Origin: Ruminococcus sp.
GTDB taxonomy: Bacteria; Bacillota; Clostridia; Oscillospirales; Acutalibacteraceae
Assembly (NCBI GenBank): GCA_017404145.1
Contig: JAFRCW010000001.1
Coordinates: 1 to 64,000, forward strand
DNA length: 64,000 bases
Direction: 5' to 3'
The first letter of the stretch is position 1. Each line of letters starts with the position of its first letter. Under the pieces are notes generated by a model that was not told where the DNA came from, ran no database searches, and saw only the letters and a program-made list of their open reading frames with translations. Shown piece by piece: positions 1 through 8,851 of the stretch. A program made the translations under genes and the position numbers.

Positions 1-141
1 GTCGAGGACGAGCAGATTTTGGATTTCGATTTATCCGAAACGAGCTATGAGTTATTGTCCGAGGAGGACTTACAAATCAAATTTAATCTTATACAGGAGG
101 ATAAAAATAATGAGATTATTCAACAACCATTCATATACTAA
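1..141 (+). CDS. C-terminal tail of an upstream conjugation protein (probably VirD4 coupling ATPase), partial
   Basis: Reading frame 1 is open from the first base to TAA at 139-141 and encodes 46 residues, acidic and rich in Glu, Asp and Leu. No motif is visible in this fragment. The identity is inferred only from position: in Tn1549-like elements the VirD4/TraG coupling protein directly precedes the Maff2 gene. Its end overlaps the next gene by 32 bases, so the ribosome binding site of the next gene lies inside this coding region, which suggests translational coupling. Confidence 0.45.
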   Translation, partial: VEDEQILDFDLSETSYELLSEEDLQIKFNLIQEDKNNEIIQQPFIY

Positions 142-472
142 AAGACTGCCGATGAAGGGTAAGGTCAAGAAAGGTTTCCGCACCTACTGCGCCGTCGTGA
201 TTACGGTTATGCTCATTGTGAGCTGCTTTACCGTAACGGCGTTTGCTGCGGACGGCAACAGCGCATTGTCCGCAGTCAATAACCTTTCCACCTTCATCTT
301 CGGTCTTATCCGTGCTATCGGTCTTATTCTGACAGGCTTCGGCGTTGTGCAGATTGGTCTTTCGCTCAAATCGCACGATCCGTCACAGAGAGCTAACGGT
401 TTTCTTACCCTTGCGGGCGGCGTCATCATTACCTTCGCAAAGGAAATCCTCAACCTCATTATCGGCTCTTAA
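110..472 (+). CDS. Maff2-like small conjugation membrane protein
   Basis: This 120-residue protein starts at ATG 110, placed 9 bases after CAGGAGG (94-100); a longer in-frame start at 47 lacks a ribosome site. It has a basic N-terminus, a signal-like hydrophobic stretch ending in a TAFAAD cleavage-type sequence, and two later hydrophobic helices separated by a polar loop (SLKSHDPSQRANG). This resembles the Maff2/VirB2-pilin-like small proteins found between the coupling protein and TrbL/VirB6 genes of Firmicutes ICEs. It probably forms part of the membrane channel or a pilin-like subunit; the role is inferred from family and position. Confidence 0.7.
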   Translation: MRLFNNHSYTKRLPMKGKVKKGFRTYCAVVITVMLIVSCFTVTAFAADGNSALSAVNNLSTFIFGLIRAIGLILTGFGVVQIGLSLKSHDPSQRANGFLTLAGGVIITFAKEILNLIIGS

Positions 473-534
473 ACAGAACGAGGGGTATGGCTGCTTGTAC
501 GGCCATACCCCGAATAAAATAAGGAGGTGCTTAA

Positions 535-1371
535 ATGTCCGATAATTGGGTTGTAGGCAATCTACAAAACGCACTCGACACTTGGAACGCCAAAGTTACC
601 GAGTTGTGGAATCTGATCCTTACTTCCCCGCAAAACTTTAAGGGCGGCGGTATCTGGACGGCAATCACCAATGTCAACACCGCAATGCAGGCTCTCGGAA
701 CAGGCTTATTAGTCCTGTTCTTTGTAATAGGCGTAGTTAAAACGTGCGGCAGCTTTACGGACTTAAAAAAGCCTGAACACGCTGTAAAGCTCTTTGTCAG
801 ATTCATCTTGGCAAAGGCAGTCATCACTCAGGGAATGGAATTAATGACAACTTTGTTTGGAATCGTGCAAAGCGGTATCGCTTCAATTATGACAGCCGCA
901 GGCGTTTCATCAGCAACGGACACCGTATTGCCGGACGACTTGGTATCCGCTATTGAAAACTGCGGGTTTTGGGAGAGTATTCCCTTGTGGGCGGTCACGC
1001 TTATCGGCGGACTGTTTATTACCATAATGTCCTTCATTATGATTATGAGCGTGTACGGCAGATTCTTCAAGCTCTATATGTACACGGCTATCGCTCCTAT
1101 TCCGCTTTCGACCTTTGCGGGTGAGCCTACGCAGAACGTCGGCAAGAGCTTTCTTAAAAGCTATTGCGCCGTCTGTTTGGAAGGTGCGGTTATCGTATTA
1201 GCCTGCATTATTTTCTCACTGTTTGTATCTTCGCCGCCTGTTGTGGCTGCGGACGCACCGCCTGTCACAATGGTATGGGCGTACATCGGTGAGCTTGTAT
1301 TCAATATGCTGGTACTCGTCGGCACGGTTAAGATGTCTGATCGCATTATCCGTGAGATGATGGGACTGTAA
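535..1371 (+). CDS. TrbL/VirB6-like conjugative transfer membrane protein
   Basis: The 278-residue product starts at ATG 535, nine bases after AAGGAGGTG. At least five hydrophobic segments are visible, around residues 55-75, 90-115, 150-180, 215-235 and 250-270, joined by short polar loops, and there is no enzymatic motif. Size, topology and position between the Maff2-like gene and PrgI match the CD0411/TrbL-type inner-membrane component of Gram-positive type IV secretion. It would form part of the transfer pore with PrgI and VirB4. The next gene begins three bases after its stop. Confidence 0.75.
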   Translation: MSDNWVVGNLQNALDTWNAKVTELWNLILTSPQNFKGGGIWTAITNVNTAMQALGTGLLVLFFVIGVVKTCGSFTDLKKPEHAVKLFVRFILAKAVITQGMELMTTLFGIVQSGIASIMTAAGVSSATDTVLPDDLVSAIENCGFWESIPLWAVTLIGGLFITIMSFIMIMSVYGRFFKLYMYTAIAPIPLSTFAGEPTQNVGKSFLKSYCAVCLEGAVIVLACIIFSLFVSSPPVVAADAPPVTMVWAYIGELVFNMLVLVGTVKMSDRIIREMMGL

Positions 1372-1374
1372 GCT

Positions 1375-1566
1375 ATGAAGAACAACACAAAGATTTATAA
1401 CAAGTTTGAGGGCTATACCCTTGAAGATTGTAATTGCAAATACTGCTTATATTTCGGCGGCAGACGCAGAGGTAAAGTGAAATGCCTTGCGGGAGAATGT
1501 GTTTGCAAAGAGGAAATTGAAGCTGCCCGCCGGAAAGAAAGGAGATTTACGCTTAATGGAAGTTAA
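1375..1566 (+). CDS. Small Cys-rich conjugation-operon protein
   Basis: This 63-residue protein has five or six cysteines in CNCKYC and CLAGECVC clusters with many Lys/Arg between them, suggesting a small metal-binding fold. It starts three bases after the TrbL-like gene, and its 3' end overlaps the start of prgI by 11 bases, so it is embedded in the translationally coupled operon. Similar short Cys-rich proteins precede PrgI in related ICEs. No biochemical function is known to me. Confidence 0.65.
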   Translation: MKNNTKIYNKFEGYTLEDCNCKYCLYFGGRRRGKVKCLAGECVCKEEIEAARRKERRFTLNGS

Positions 1567-1921
1567 GATTAACAGAGAAATCCGCAACTATACAGAAGCA
1601 GTATTCTTTGGTCTGTCACTTAGACAGATCATTTTTTCTGTCTGTGCGCTTGCGGTTTCGGTTGGCGTGTTCTTCCTGTTGAAGCCTACGCTTGGTACAG
1701 AAACCACATCTTGGATTTGCATTATCGCAGCAGTTCCGTTTGCGGCTCTGGGCTTTGTCAAATACAACGGAATGACCGCCGAAAAATTCATTGTCGCTTG
1801 GGTGAAATCTGAATTTCTTACCCCTAAAAAGCTGACATTCAAATCAACGAATACCTACTACGAGCTGATGAAGCCCGTAATCGAGAAAAAGCAAAAGGAG
1901 GCTATGAAAGCCAATGATTAA
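1556..1921 (+). CDS. PrgI family conjugation protein
   Basis: The 121-residue product starts at ATG 1556 with AAAGGAG at 1538-1544; the longer frame from 1487 overlaps the previous gene without need. The N-terminus (MEVKINREIRNYTEAVFFG) followed by two adjacent membrane helices (about residues 25-42 and 50-67) and a short soluble tail is the PrgI signature. PrgI is the VirB3-like partner that anchors VirB4 at the membrane. Its stop overlaps the VirB4 start by eight bases. Confidence 0.85.
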   Translation: MEVKINREIRNYTEAVFFGLSLRQIIFSVCALAVSVGVFFLLKPTLGTETTSWICIIAAVPFAALGFVKYNGMTAEKFIVAWVKSEFLTPKKLTFKSTNTYYELMKPVIEKKQKEAMKAND

Positions 1922-4244
1922 AACTTTAAGAGCTATCAGTAAGCAGGACAAGGAAAGATTCGTCGTCCCGAAGGGCGTTCAGGACGTAATTCCTGTTACT
2001 GCTATTTATAGCGACGGCATTTTCCGTATCGGCAAGGATAAGTTTACAAAGACTTTCAAATTCACCGATATTAACTATGCTGTCGCTTCCCGTGAGGACA
2101 AGGAAGAAATGTTCCTTGAATACTCAGAGTTGCTCAACAGCTTTGACAGCGGAGCAACTACTAAAATCACCATTAACAACCGCAGACTTAACCGCCTTGA
2201 CTTTGAGAAGTCAATCCTGATTCCACTCAAAGGCGACAATCTTGACGAGTACCGCAAGGAGTACAACCAAATGCTCCTCGAAAAAGCAACGGGCGCAAAT
2301 TCAATGGTGCAGGACAAATATATCACGGTATCCGTCTGCAAGAAGAATATCGAGGACGCCCGCACTTATTTCAGCCGTGTCGGTAATGATATGATTGCCC
2401 ATTTGAGTAAGCTCGGCAGCAGGTGTACGGAGCTTGACGTTGAAGAACGTCTGCGTATTTTCCACGACTTCTACCGTGTCGGTGAAGAAAGCAGCTATCA
2501 CTTTGACATCAAGGAGAACCGCAAGAAAGGACACAGCTTCAAGGACTATATCTGTCCCGATTCTATGGAGTTTGAAAAGGACTATTTTAAGATTGGCGAC
2601 AGATACGGCAGAGTGCTCTTTATGCGTGAGTATGCTTCCTATATCAAGGACAGTATGATTTCCGAGATTACCGAACTCAACCGCAATCTGATGTTGTCTA
2701 TCGACGTTATCCCTGTTCCGACTGATGAAGCCGTTAGAGAAGCGGAGAGCCGCTTACTCGGTGTTGAAACCAATATCACGAATTGGCAGCGCCGTCAGAA
2801 TTCCAACAACAACTTCTCTGCTACCGTTCCCTACGATATGGAACAGCAGAAGAAGGAAATGAAAGAGTTTCTCGATGACCTGACTACCCGTGACCAGCGA
2901 ATGATGTTCGCCGTGCTGACGATGGTACACACGGCGGATACAAAGGAACAGCTTGACAACGATACCGAAGCTATCCTGACTACGGCGAGAAAACACCTTT
3001 GTCAGTTTTCTACTCTGAAATTTCAGCAGATGGACGGTCTGAATACCGCAATGCCTTTCGGCGTTCGCAAGATCGACAGCTTCCGTACATTGACTACCGA
3101 ATCTCTGTCTGTTCTTATGCCGTTCCGTGTTCAGGACGTATTCCACGAGAACGGTATCTATTACGGTCAGAATGTCATTTCAAAGAATATGATCATCGCT
3201 GACCGCAGACAACTCCTGAACGGTAACGCCTTCGTTCTCGGTGTATCCGGAGGTGGTAAATCGTTCTTCGCAAAGGGCGATATTGTAAATATCATTCTCG
3301 CAACGGGCGCAGATGTTATTATCGTAGATCCTGAGCGTGAGTACGGAGCACTTGTCAATGCTCTCGGCGGCGAGGTTATCAATATCTCAGCTACCTCTAA
3401 AAACCATATCAACGCTATGGATATGTCCGAGGAATACGGCGACGGCGCTAACCCTGTCATTCTCAAATCCGAGTTTATTATGTCCCTCTGCGAACAGTTT
3501 GTCCCCCTCGGCGCAAAGGAGAAGTCCATTATTGACCGTTGCACCGCCAATGTATACCGTGGCTATCAGCAGAGAAACTACACGGGAAAAGTGCCGACCT
3601 TAAAGGACTTCCGTGAAGAACTGCTCAGACAGGAGGAGCCGGAAGCACAGAGTATCGCCCTTGCGATTGAGCTGTTTACGGACGGCTCGTTGAACACGTT
3701 TGCAAAGCAGACAAACGTGGATACTGACAACCGCCTTATCTGCTACGATATTCTTGACCTCGGCAAGCAGCTTATGTCAATCGGTATGCTTGTCGTAATG
3801 GACAGTATTCTCAACCGTATTACGCAGAACAGAGCAAAGGGCAAGGCAACATTCATCTTCATTGATGAAATCTACCTCCTTTTCCAGCACGAATATTCCG
3901 CAAACTTCCTCTTTACTCTTTGGAAGCGTGTCCGTAAGTACGGCGCATTTGCGACAGGTATTACACAGAACGTGGACGACCTGCTCCAGAGCCACACAGC
4001 CCGTACAATGCTCGCAAACTCTGAGTTTATTGTAATGCTCAATCAGGCTTCCACCGACAGAGAGGAGCTTGCACGTCTGCTTAATATTTCCGATTTACAG
4101 CTTTCGTATATCACCAATGTTGACGCAGGACACGGCTTGATTAAAGTCGGCAGCTCCCTTGTACCGTTCGCAAATAAATTCCCCAAGAACACCAAGCTCT
4201 ACAAGCTGATGACCACCAAGCCGGGCGAAGGCACGGCAGCATAA
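1914..4244 (+). CDS. VirB4/TraE-type conjugation ATPase
   Basis: This 776-residue cytoplasmic ATPase energises the type IV secretion channel. The Walker A motif GVSGGGKS lies near residue 445, preceded by NAFVLG, and the Walker B motif TFIFIDEIYLLF lies near residue 645. A later GITQNVDDLL segment matches the VirB4 family RecA-like core. The N-terminal half is the usual VirB4 domain without obvious motifs. ATG 1914 follows AAAAGGAGG inside the prgI end. Length is normal for ICE VirB4 proteins and I see no damage. Confidence 0.93.
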   Translation: MIKTLRAISKQDKERFVVPKGVQDVIPVTAIYSDGIFRIGKDKFTKTFKFTDINYAVASREDKEEMFLEYSELLNSFDSGATTKITINNRRLNRLDFEKSILIPLKGDNLDEYRKEYNQMLLEKATGANSMVQDKYITVSVCKKNIEDARTYFSRVGNDMIAHLSKLGSRCTELDVEERLRIFHDFYRVGEESSYHFDIKENRKKGHSFKDYICPDSMEFEKDYFKIGDRYGRVLFMREYASYIKDSMISEITELNRNLMLSIDVIPVPTDEAVREAESRLLGVETNITNWQRRQNSNNNFSATVPYDMEQQKKEMKEFLDDLTTRDQRMMFAVLTMVHTADTKEQLDNDTEAILTTARKHLCQFSTLKFQQMDGLNTAMPFGVRKIDSFRTLTTESLSVLMPFRVQDVFHENGIYYGQNVISKNMIIADRRQLLNGNAFVLGVSGGGKSFFAKGDIVNIILATGADVIIVDPEREYGALVNALGGEVINISATSKNHINAMDMSEEYGDGANPVILKSEFIMSLCEQFVPLGAKEKSIIDRCTANVYRGYQQRNYTGKVPTLKDFREELLRQEEPEAQSIALAIELFTDGSLNTFAKQTNVDTDNRLICYDILDLGKQLMSIGMLVVMDSILNRITQNRAKGKATFIFIDEIYLLFQHEYSANFLFTLWKRVRKYGAFATGITQNVDDLLQSHTARTMLANSEFIVMLNQASTDREELARLLNISDLQLSYITNVDAGHGLIKVGSSLVPFANKFPKNTKLYKLMTTKPGEGTAA

Positions 4245-4260
4245 AGAAAGGACGACCATT

Positions 4261-5094
4261 ATGAAAAAGAAAATCCTCATTATCGGTCTTGCGGTGCTGA
4301 TTGCCGTCTGCGGCGTTAGCACCTTTTTCCACATCAAGAACAAGGTGGAATCCGACAATAACAAGAAGATGTATGAATCCGTAGCCGAAGAAGTTTCGGC
4401 TACGGAGGAAAGCGCAACGCCTACACCGACCAAAGCACCCGTCAATCCTTATACGGATAACACAACGGTTAGCGGCGGTAGTGGAAACGGCGGTGCAAGC
4501 GGCGGAAGCTCTGAGAGCTATACTACCAATATGAATCCCAGCGCTAACCCTGATATGGTAGGTTGGATTAAGATTAACGATACTGTCATTAACTATCCCG
4601 TAATGCAGACAAAGAAGATCCCCGACTTCTATCTCAATCACGATTTCTACAAGAATGAATCCGTGTACGGTTGTCCGTATGTTCAGGCGAATTGTGATGT
4701 TGACGCTCCCTCGGACAATGTAATCATTTACGCTCACCATATGAACGACGGCTCTATGTTTGCGGGGCTTGAGAATTATCGTAGCAAAGATTATTGGTCG
4801 TCCCATAAGACAATCAGCTTCGATACGCTGAACAAGAAAGCGAACTATGATATTCTCGCCGTGTTCGCCGTCCCCGTTGACGAGAGCAATAAGAACACAT
4901 TTAAGTTTTATGAATTTGTCAACGCTTATGATTCCGAGCATTACAGCAGCTTTATCAGCAAATGCAAAGCGTTGTCGTTCTATGAAACAGGAGTATCGGC
5001 AAAGCAGGGCGATAAGCTCCTGACACTTGCTACCTGTGAATACACGAACAACAACGGCAGACTTGTTGTCGTAGCAAAGCGTACAACCAGATAA
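4261..5094 (+). CDS. Class B sortase
   Basis: The 277-residue protein has an N-terminal membrane anchor (residues 4-24), a Thr/Pro/Gly/Ser-rich linker to about residue 95, and then a sortase domain. The catalytic residues are visible: His in YAHHM, Cys in LATCEYT and Arg in GRLVVVAKR. The DMVGWIKINDT entry sequence is typical of class B. In ICEs of this type a sortase follows VirB4 and probably anchors surface adhesins or transfer proteins to peptidoglycan. No LPxTG or NPxTN substrate gene is seen in the window. A good AAAGGA site lies 10 bases upstream. Confidence 0.92.
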   Translation: MKKKILIIGLAVLIAVCGVSTFFHIKNKVESDNNKKMYESVAEEVSATEESATPTPTKAPVNPYTDNTTVSGGSGNGGASGGSSESYTTNMNPSANPDMVGWIKINDTVINYPVMQTKKIPDFYLNHDFYKNESVYGCPYVQANCDVDAPSDNVIIYAHHMNDGSMFAGLENYRSKDYWSSHKTISFDTLNKKANYDILAVFAVPVDESNKNTFKFYEFVNAYDSEHYSSFISKCKALSFYETGVSAKQGDKLLTLATCEYTNNNGRLVVVAKRTTR

Positions 5095-5106
5095 GGCGGT
5101 GAAACT

Positions 5107-5475
5107 ATGCTGCCACGAATGAACATACAGCAACGCCGCCAAGCTAATAAGCTGATAAAGCACTTATGCGCTAACTATCAGGACGGAAACTGCCTGCTAC
5201 TTGATGACGACGAGCCGTGTGTTTGCGTTCAGAGTATTTCCTATTCTCTGTGCTGCAACTATTTTCGGGCGGCAGTTTTACCAACAGAGCCTTTACTTGA
5301 AGCGGGCATTTTAAGTCCTGTCAACATCAAATATTGTCAGGATTGCAAAAAGCCGTTTGTGCCTAAGAGTAAGAGAAACAATCAGAAATATTGTGTTGAT
5401 TGCGCTAAACGTAGGCACAGAAAGATTAACGCTGAAAGTATGGCAAAAAGGCGTTTGAAAAGTGTACAAAGTTAG
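5107..5475 (+). CDS. Cysteine-rich VLP domain protein
   Basis: This 122-residue protein carries two Cys groups. The first is CANYQDGNC with a CVCV and CCNYF continuation (residues 20-60). The second is a zinc-ribbon-like CQDCKKPF plus CVDCAKRRH pair (residues 78-105), followed by a basic tail. This layout matches the Cys-rich VLP family found in conjugative elements of Clostridia. It may bind nucleic acid or regulate the operon; no function is established. It follows the sortase gene by 12 bases in the same operon. Confidence 0.75.
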   Translation: MLPRMNIQQRRQANKLIKHLCANYQDGNCLLLDDDEPCVCVQSISYSLCCNYFRAAVLPTEPLLEAGILSPVNIKYCQDCKKPFVPKSKRNNQKYCVDCAKRRHRKINAESMAKRRLKSVQS

Positions 5476-5600
5476 CTTGAAAAAGTCAGTATTTATGCGG
5501 CTTTTCAAGTGCAGTAATTGAGGGGTGAAGGTAGTTTTACCTTTACCCCTAATTTTGCTATATCAGCCCTTTACGGGCGTTTAAGAAGGGAGGTAATTAT

Positions 5601-7847
5601 TTGGCTGATATTAAGACAAGAGATACGGTAAAAGGCACAATCCGAACTCTTGATAAAGGACGGATTGCCGCCAGCCGTATGAAACAAGCGTATATTCAAA
5701 CGAAAGACAAAGCTGAACATTCCGTAGAAGCCGAGGAGCATAGCGAAACCGAGTACGCTTCTGACCGTATGGAATCCGGTACTAAGCGTGTGACGGAAGA
5801 AACAGTCCACCAAACTAAAAAGGCTGTCCACAAAGGCGCAGAAAAGGTCAAAGATAAGGTTGAGCAGAAAATCGAAAACAGAGTTAAGAAGAAGGTAGAG
5901 AATAGCGCTGAGAATACAGTAAAAAACTCAGCCGAGCGAGCTTCAAAAAACGCTGCTAAGAAATCCGCAGAGAAATCTATCCGAGCTACCAACAGCGCCG
6001 GACGGAAAAGTATTCGTACTGTTGAGAAATCTTCTGCAAAGACCGTTAAGCAATCAGCCCGATCCGCAGGCAAGGCAACCGTAAAAACAGCTCAAAAAGG
6101 TACAGTTAAAACCGTCAAGACCTCTGTTAAGACGGCTGAAAAGACATCAAAGGCAGCTATCAAGACGACGAAGCAAGCCGCAAAAGCCGCACAGCGCTCA
6201 GCAAAGGCGGCTGCAAAGGCAGCGCAGAAAGCCGCCAAAGCTGCCCAGCAAGCGGCAAAATTAGCTGCTAAAGCGGCAAAGGCGGCGATTCAGCTTTTGA
6301 TTAAGATAATCAAGGCTATCATAGCAGCATTACAAAAACTCATTTCAGCTATTATAGCCGGAGGTTGGGTATCTGTTGTCGTGATCCTTGTTATCTGTCT
6401 GATAGCTCTCCTTTGTTGGAGTGTGTACGGTTTATTCGCTTCCGCAAAAGCTAATGACGGTGAGTACACAATGCACAACATTATTACTCGTATCAATAAT
6501 GAGTTTAACGAGAAAATCACGGATATAAAGACCGATAACCCTCACGATAAACTCGAAATGTCAGGCTCAAAAGCAGAATGGAAGGAAGTCCTTGCGGTTT
6601 ATGCCGTTGCTTACAATATGACAAATACGCACCCTGCAAATCCTGATGAAGTGCAGGTCATCACCCTTGACGAAAGCAAGGAAGAATATATCCGTAACCT
6701 ATTTTGGGAAATTAACAAGATTGACCACAGAATAGAAACGTACACTGAGACCGAGCAGGTCGAGGAAAAGCAAAAAGACGGTAATGTCAAGAAAGTTAAT
6801 AAGCAAGTCCAAAAGAAAGCCCTTTATATAACCGTGTCCCACGTTGACCTTGAAACGATAATGACAAATAAAGGGTTTACTGCGGAACAGAAGAAAATGT
6901 GCCGTCAGTTACTTTCGGACGAGAACAACGATTTATGGCGAGAGCTTTTGCACGGAGTAACAGGCTCGAACAGCGATATTGTCCTTATAGCGCAGGAACA
7001 GCTTGGAAACGTCGGCGGAAAGCCTTATTGGAGCTGGTACGGTTTCAGCTCCCGTGTTGAGTGGTGCTGTTGCTTTGTTTCGTGGTGTGCGAATGAGTGC
7101 GGCTATATTGAAAGTGGCACTATCCCTATGTATTCCGTTGTAGACACGGGCGTCGATTGGTTTAAGAGCAAGGACCAATGGCTCGACGGCTCGGAGGAGC
7201 CGGAAGCGGGTATGATTATCTTCTTCGATTGGGCAAGCGACGGACTTGATGGAAGCGGCGACCATACGGGAATCGTTGAAAAAGTTGAAGGCGGCACAGT
7301 TTATACCATCGAAGGTAATAGCGGCGATAAGGTTTGCGAAAATCAGTACAGTATTGGTAACAAAGAGATCTTGGGATATGGTTACTACTCAGGAAATAAT
7401 ACTGTTGCGACAGGTGACGCAGCTCAACAAGTGTGGACTTACCTTAAAAGCTACGGATATTCCGACAGCGTAGCCGCAGGGATCATCGGTAATATGATGA
7501 GAGAGTGCGGCGGCGATACGCTCAATCTTGATTGGAACATTATTGGGCACTATAACGGTGATGAGTTTTACGGCTTATGCCAATGGTGTCTGAGATATAC
7601 GCCTTCGGGATTTAAAGGCTCAACAATCAAGGAACAATGCGAGTATCTGCAAAAGACGATTAAATCAGAGTTTGCAAATTACGGAGGAAACTATAACGGA
7701 ATTACTTATAGTCAATTTCTGAAATCCGATACCCGCACAGCAGCGATAGCCTTTGAACGAGTATATGAGCGATGCGGCGATTACTCAAATGAGGATTCAC
7801 GCAGAGCGAACAACGCAGAGAAGGCTTATAACAAATTTCATAAATAA
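5601..7847 (+). CDS. Bifunctional cell-wall hydrolase (CHAP plus phage-tail-lysozyme domains) with Lys/Ala-rich N-terminus
   Basis: The start is TTG 5601, eight bases after AAGGGAGG. Residues 1-225 are a highly charged, then Lys/Ala-repetitive region (AAKAAQ-type repeats) leading to a membrane segment near residues 253-278. A CHAP amidase/endopeptidase domain follows, with its Cys in EWCCCFVSWC and its His in SGDHTGIVE. The C-terminal domain (YGYSDSVAAGIIGNMMREC, then GLCQW) matches the phage tail lysozyme type. It should open peptidoglycan for the transfer channel, as VirB1 or CD1107-like proteins do. It is the last gene of the conjugation operon. Confidence 0.88.
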   Translation: MADIKTRDTVKGTIRTLDKGRIAASRMKQAYIQTKDKAEHSVEAEEHSETEYASDRMESGTKRVTEETVHQTKKAVHKGAEKVKDKVEQKIENRVKKKVENSAENTVKNSAERASKNAAKKSAEKSIRATNSAGRKSIRTVEKSSAKTVKQSARSAGKATVKTAQKGTVKTVKTSVKTAEKTSKAAIKTTKQAAKAAQRSAKAAAKAAQKAAKAAQQAAKLAAKAAKAAIQLLIKIIKAIIAALQKLISAIIAGGWVSVVVILVICLIALLCWSVYGLFASAKANDGEYTMHNIITRINNEFNEKITDIKTDNPHDKLEMSGSKAEWKEVLAVYAVAYNMTNTHPANPDEVQVITLDESKEEYIRNLFWEINKIDHRIETYTETEQVEEKQKDGNVKKVNKQVQKKALYITVSHVDLETIMTNKGFTAEQKKMCRQLLSDENNDLWRELLHGVTGSNSDIVLIAQEQLGNVGGKPYWSWYGFSSRVEWCCCFVSWCANECGYIESGTIPMYSVVDTGVDWFKSKDQWLDGSEEPEAGMIIFFDWASDGLDGSGDHTGIVEKVEGGTVYTIEGNSGDKVCENQYSIGNKEILGYGYYSGNNTVATGDAAQQVWTYLKSYGYSDSVAAGIIGNMMRECGGDTLNLDWNIIGHYNGDEFYGLCQWCLRYTPSGFKGSTIKEQCEYLQKTIKSEFANYGGNYNGITYSQFLKSDTRTAAIAFERVYERCGDYSNEDSRRANNAEKAYNKFHK

Positions 7848-7853
7848 AGATAT

Positions 7854-7883
7854 GAGGTCGTTCCTTCGGGAGCGACCTCTTTT
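7854..7883 (+). terminator. Rho-independent terminator of the conjugation operon
   Basis: An 11-bp stem (GAGGTCGTTCC with GGAGCGACCTC) closes a TTCG loop and is followed by TTTT. It lies six bases after the stop of the cell-wall hydrolase gene. Confidence 0.9.
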
Positions 7884-7959
7884 GCATATATACATAAACT
7901 AAAAAACAACTTGTTTCTACCGAAAGTTGAATTTGATGGAAAACTCAAAAATCGCATTA

Positions 7960-7988
7960 TTGAAGGCAACTTGTTTTTGTGCTATGAT
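7960..7988 (+). promoter_or_regulatory. Sigma-A promoter for the XRE-methyltransferase gene
   Basis: TTGAAG is followed after 17 bases by TATGAT, 32 bases upstream of ATG 8021. The 10-mer CAACTTGTTT occurs twice nearby (near 7908 and 7967) and could be an operator for the encoded XRE domain; that is inference. Confidence 0.6.
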
Positions 7989-8020
7989 AAAGTTAAGTTA
8001 AAAGGAAGGAGCCTGTTTTT

Positions 8021-8851
8021 ATGAAAAACGCCATTGCAAAGAATATATCTATTTTTAGAAAGAAACAAGGACTCACACAAGAAGAACTTGCAAAAAAATT
8101 GAATGTTTCATTTCAAGCGGTTTCAAAATGGGAAACTGGAGGTTCTTATCCCGATATATCCGTTTTACCTCTCCTTGCTAATATCTTTCATTGTGACATT
8201 GATTCGTTGCTTGGTTATCCTGCTGAACAGCGTAAAATATTAGATTACGATGACAGATATAAATCAGATGGATATTATTGGGGAACACAGCCCTCAAATA
8301 TGTGTTATGAGGTTATGAAGATTTGTCCGCCACAGAAACCGTTGCGTCTGCTGGATATTGCCTGCGGAGAAGGAAAAAACGCTGTATTCTTTGCAAGAAA
8401 CGGATACAGCGTAACTGCTTTTGACGCTGTGGATTTGGCATTGGATAAGGGGCGCAGACTTGCAGAACAGGTTGGAGTAGAAGTTAATTTCTTTCAAGCG
8501 AATTTGCTTGATTTCCGTCTGGATAATGCTTTTGATATTATTTTCTGCTCAGGTGCGTTGCACTACATTCCGCAAGATCTTCGAAAAGAAATCTTTGAGA
8601 ATTATCAAAAGCATACTTCTGACGGAGGTTTGCACGCACTCAATGTGTTTGTCAGAAAACCGTTTGTAAAAAGTCCGTCAAATGAGAAAAAAGGGCGTTA
8701 CAAGTGGATTTCAGGAGAACTATTCAGCTATTATGCCGATTGGCTTATTTGCTCTTGCGAGGAACGTATTTTTGATTGCTTCAGCGGTGGCGTTCCTCAC
8801 CAGCACTGTATGGATACAATGTATGCCTTAAAACAAACAGGAGATGAATAA
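8021..8851 (+). CDS. XRE helix-turn-helix fused to a class I SAM methyltransferase (TehB-like)
   Basis: Residues 5-60 form an XRE DNA-binding domain (TQEELAKKLNVSFQAVSKWE). Residues 85-270 form a class I methyltransferase, with SAM motif I LLDIACGEGKNAVFFA and an acidic motif II ending VTAFDAVD. The C-terminal part resembles TehB/UbiE-like small-molecule methyltransferases. One chain could therefore sense and modify a compound and regulate its own promoter. AAGGAAGGAG precedes ATG 8021. The end overlaps the purC pseudogene start by eight bases, so the two were once an operon. Substrate unknown. Confidence 0.85.
   Translation: MKNAIAKNISIFRKKQGLTQEELAKKLNVSFQAVSKWETGGSYPDISVLPLLANIFHCDIDSLLGYPAEQRKILDYDDRYKSDGYYWGTQPSNMCYEVMKICPPQKPLRLLDIACGEGKNAVFFARNGYSVTAFDAVDLALDKGRRLAEQVGVEVNFFQANLLDFRLDNAFDIIFCSGALHYIPQDLRKEIFENYQKHTSDGGLHALNVFVRKPFVKSPSNEKKGRYKWISGELFSYYADWLICSCEERIFDCFSGGVPHQHCMDTMYALKQTGDE

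Noticed and set aside
4141..5163. 340-residue minus-strand frame opposite the sortase gene
   Set aside because: It is a shadow of the intact sortase gene, has no ribosome site and no domain, and opposes the operon.
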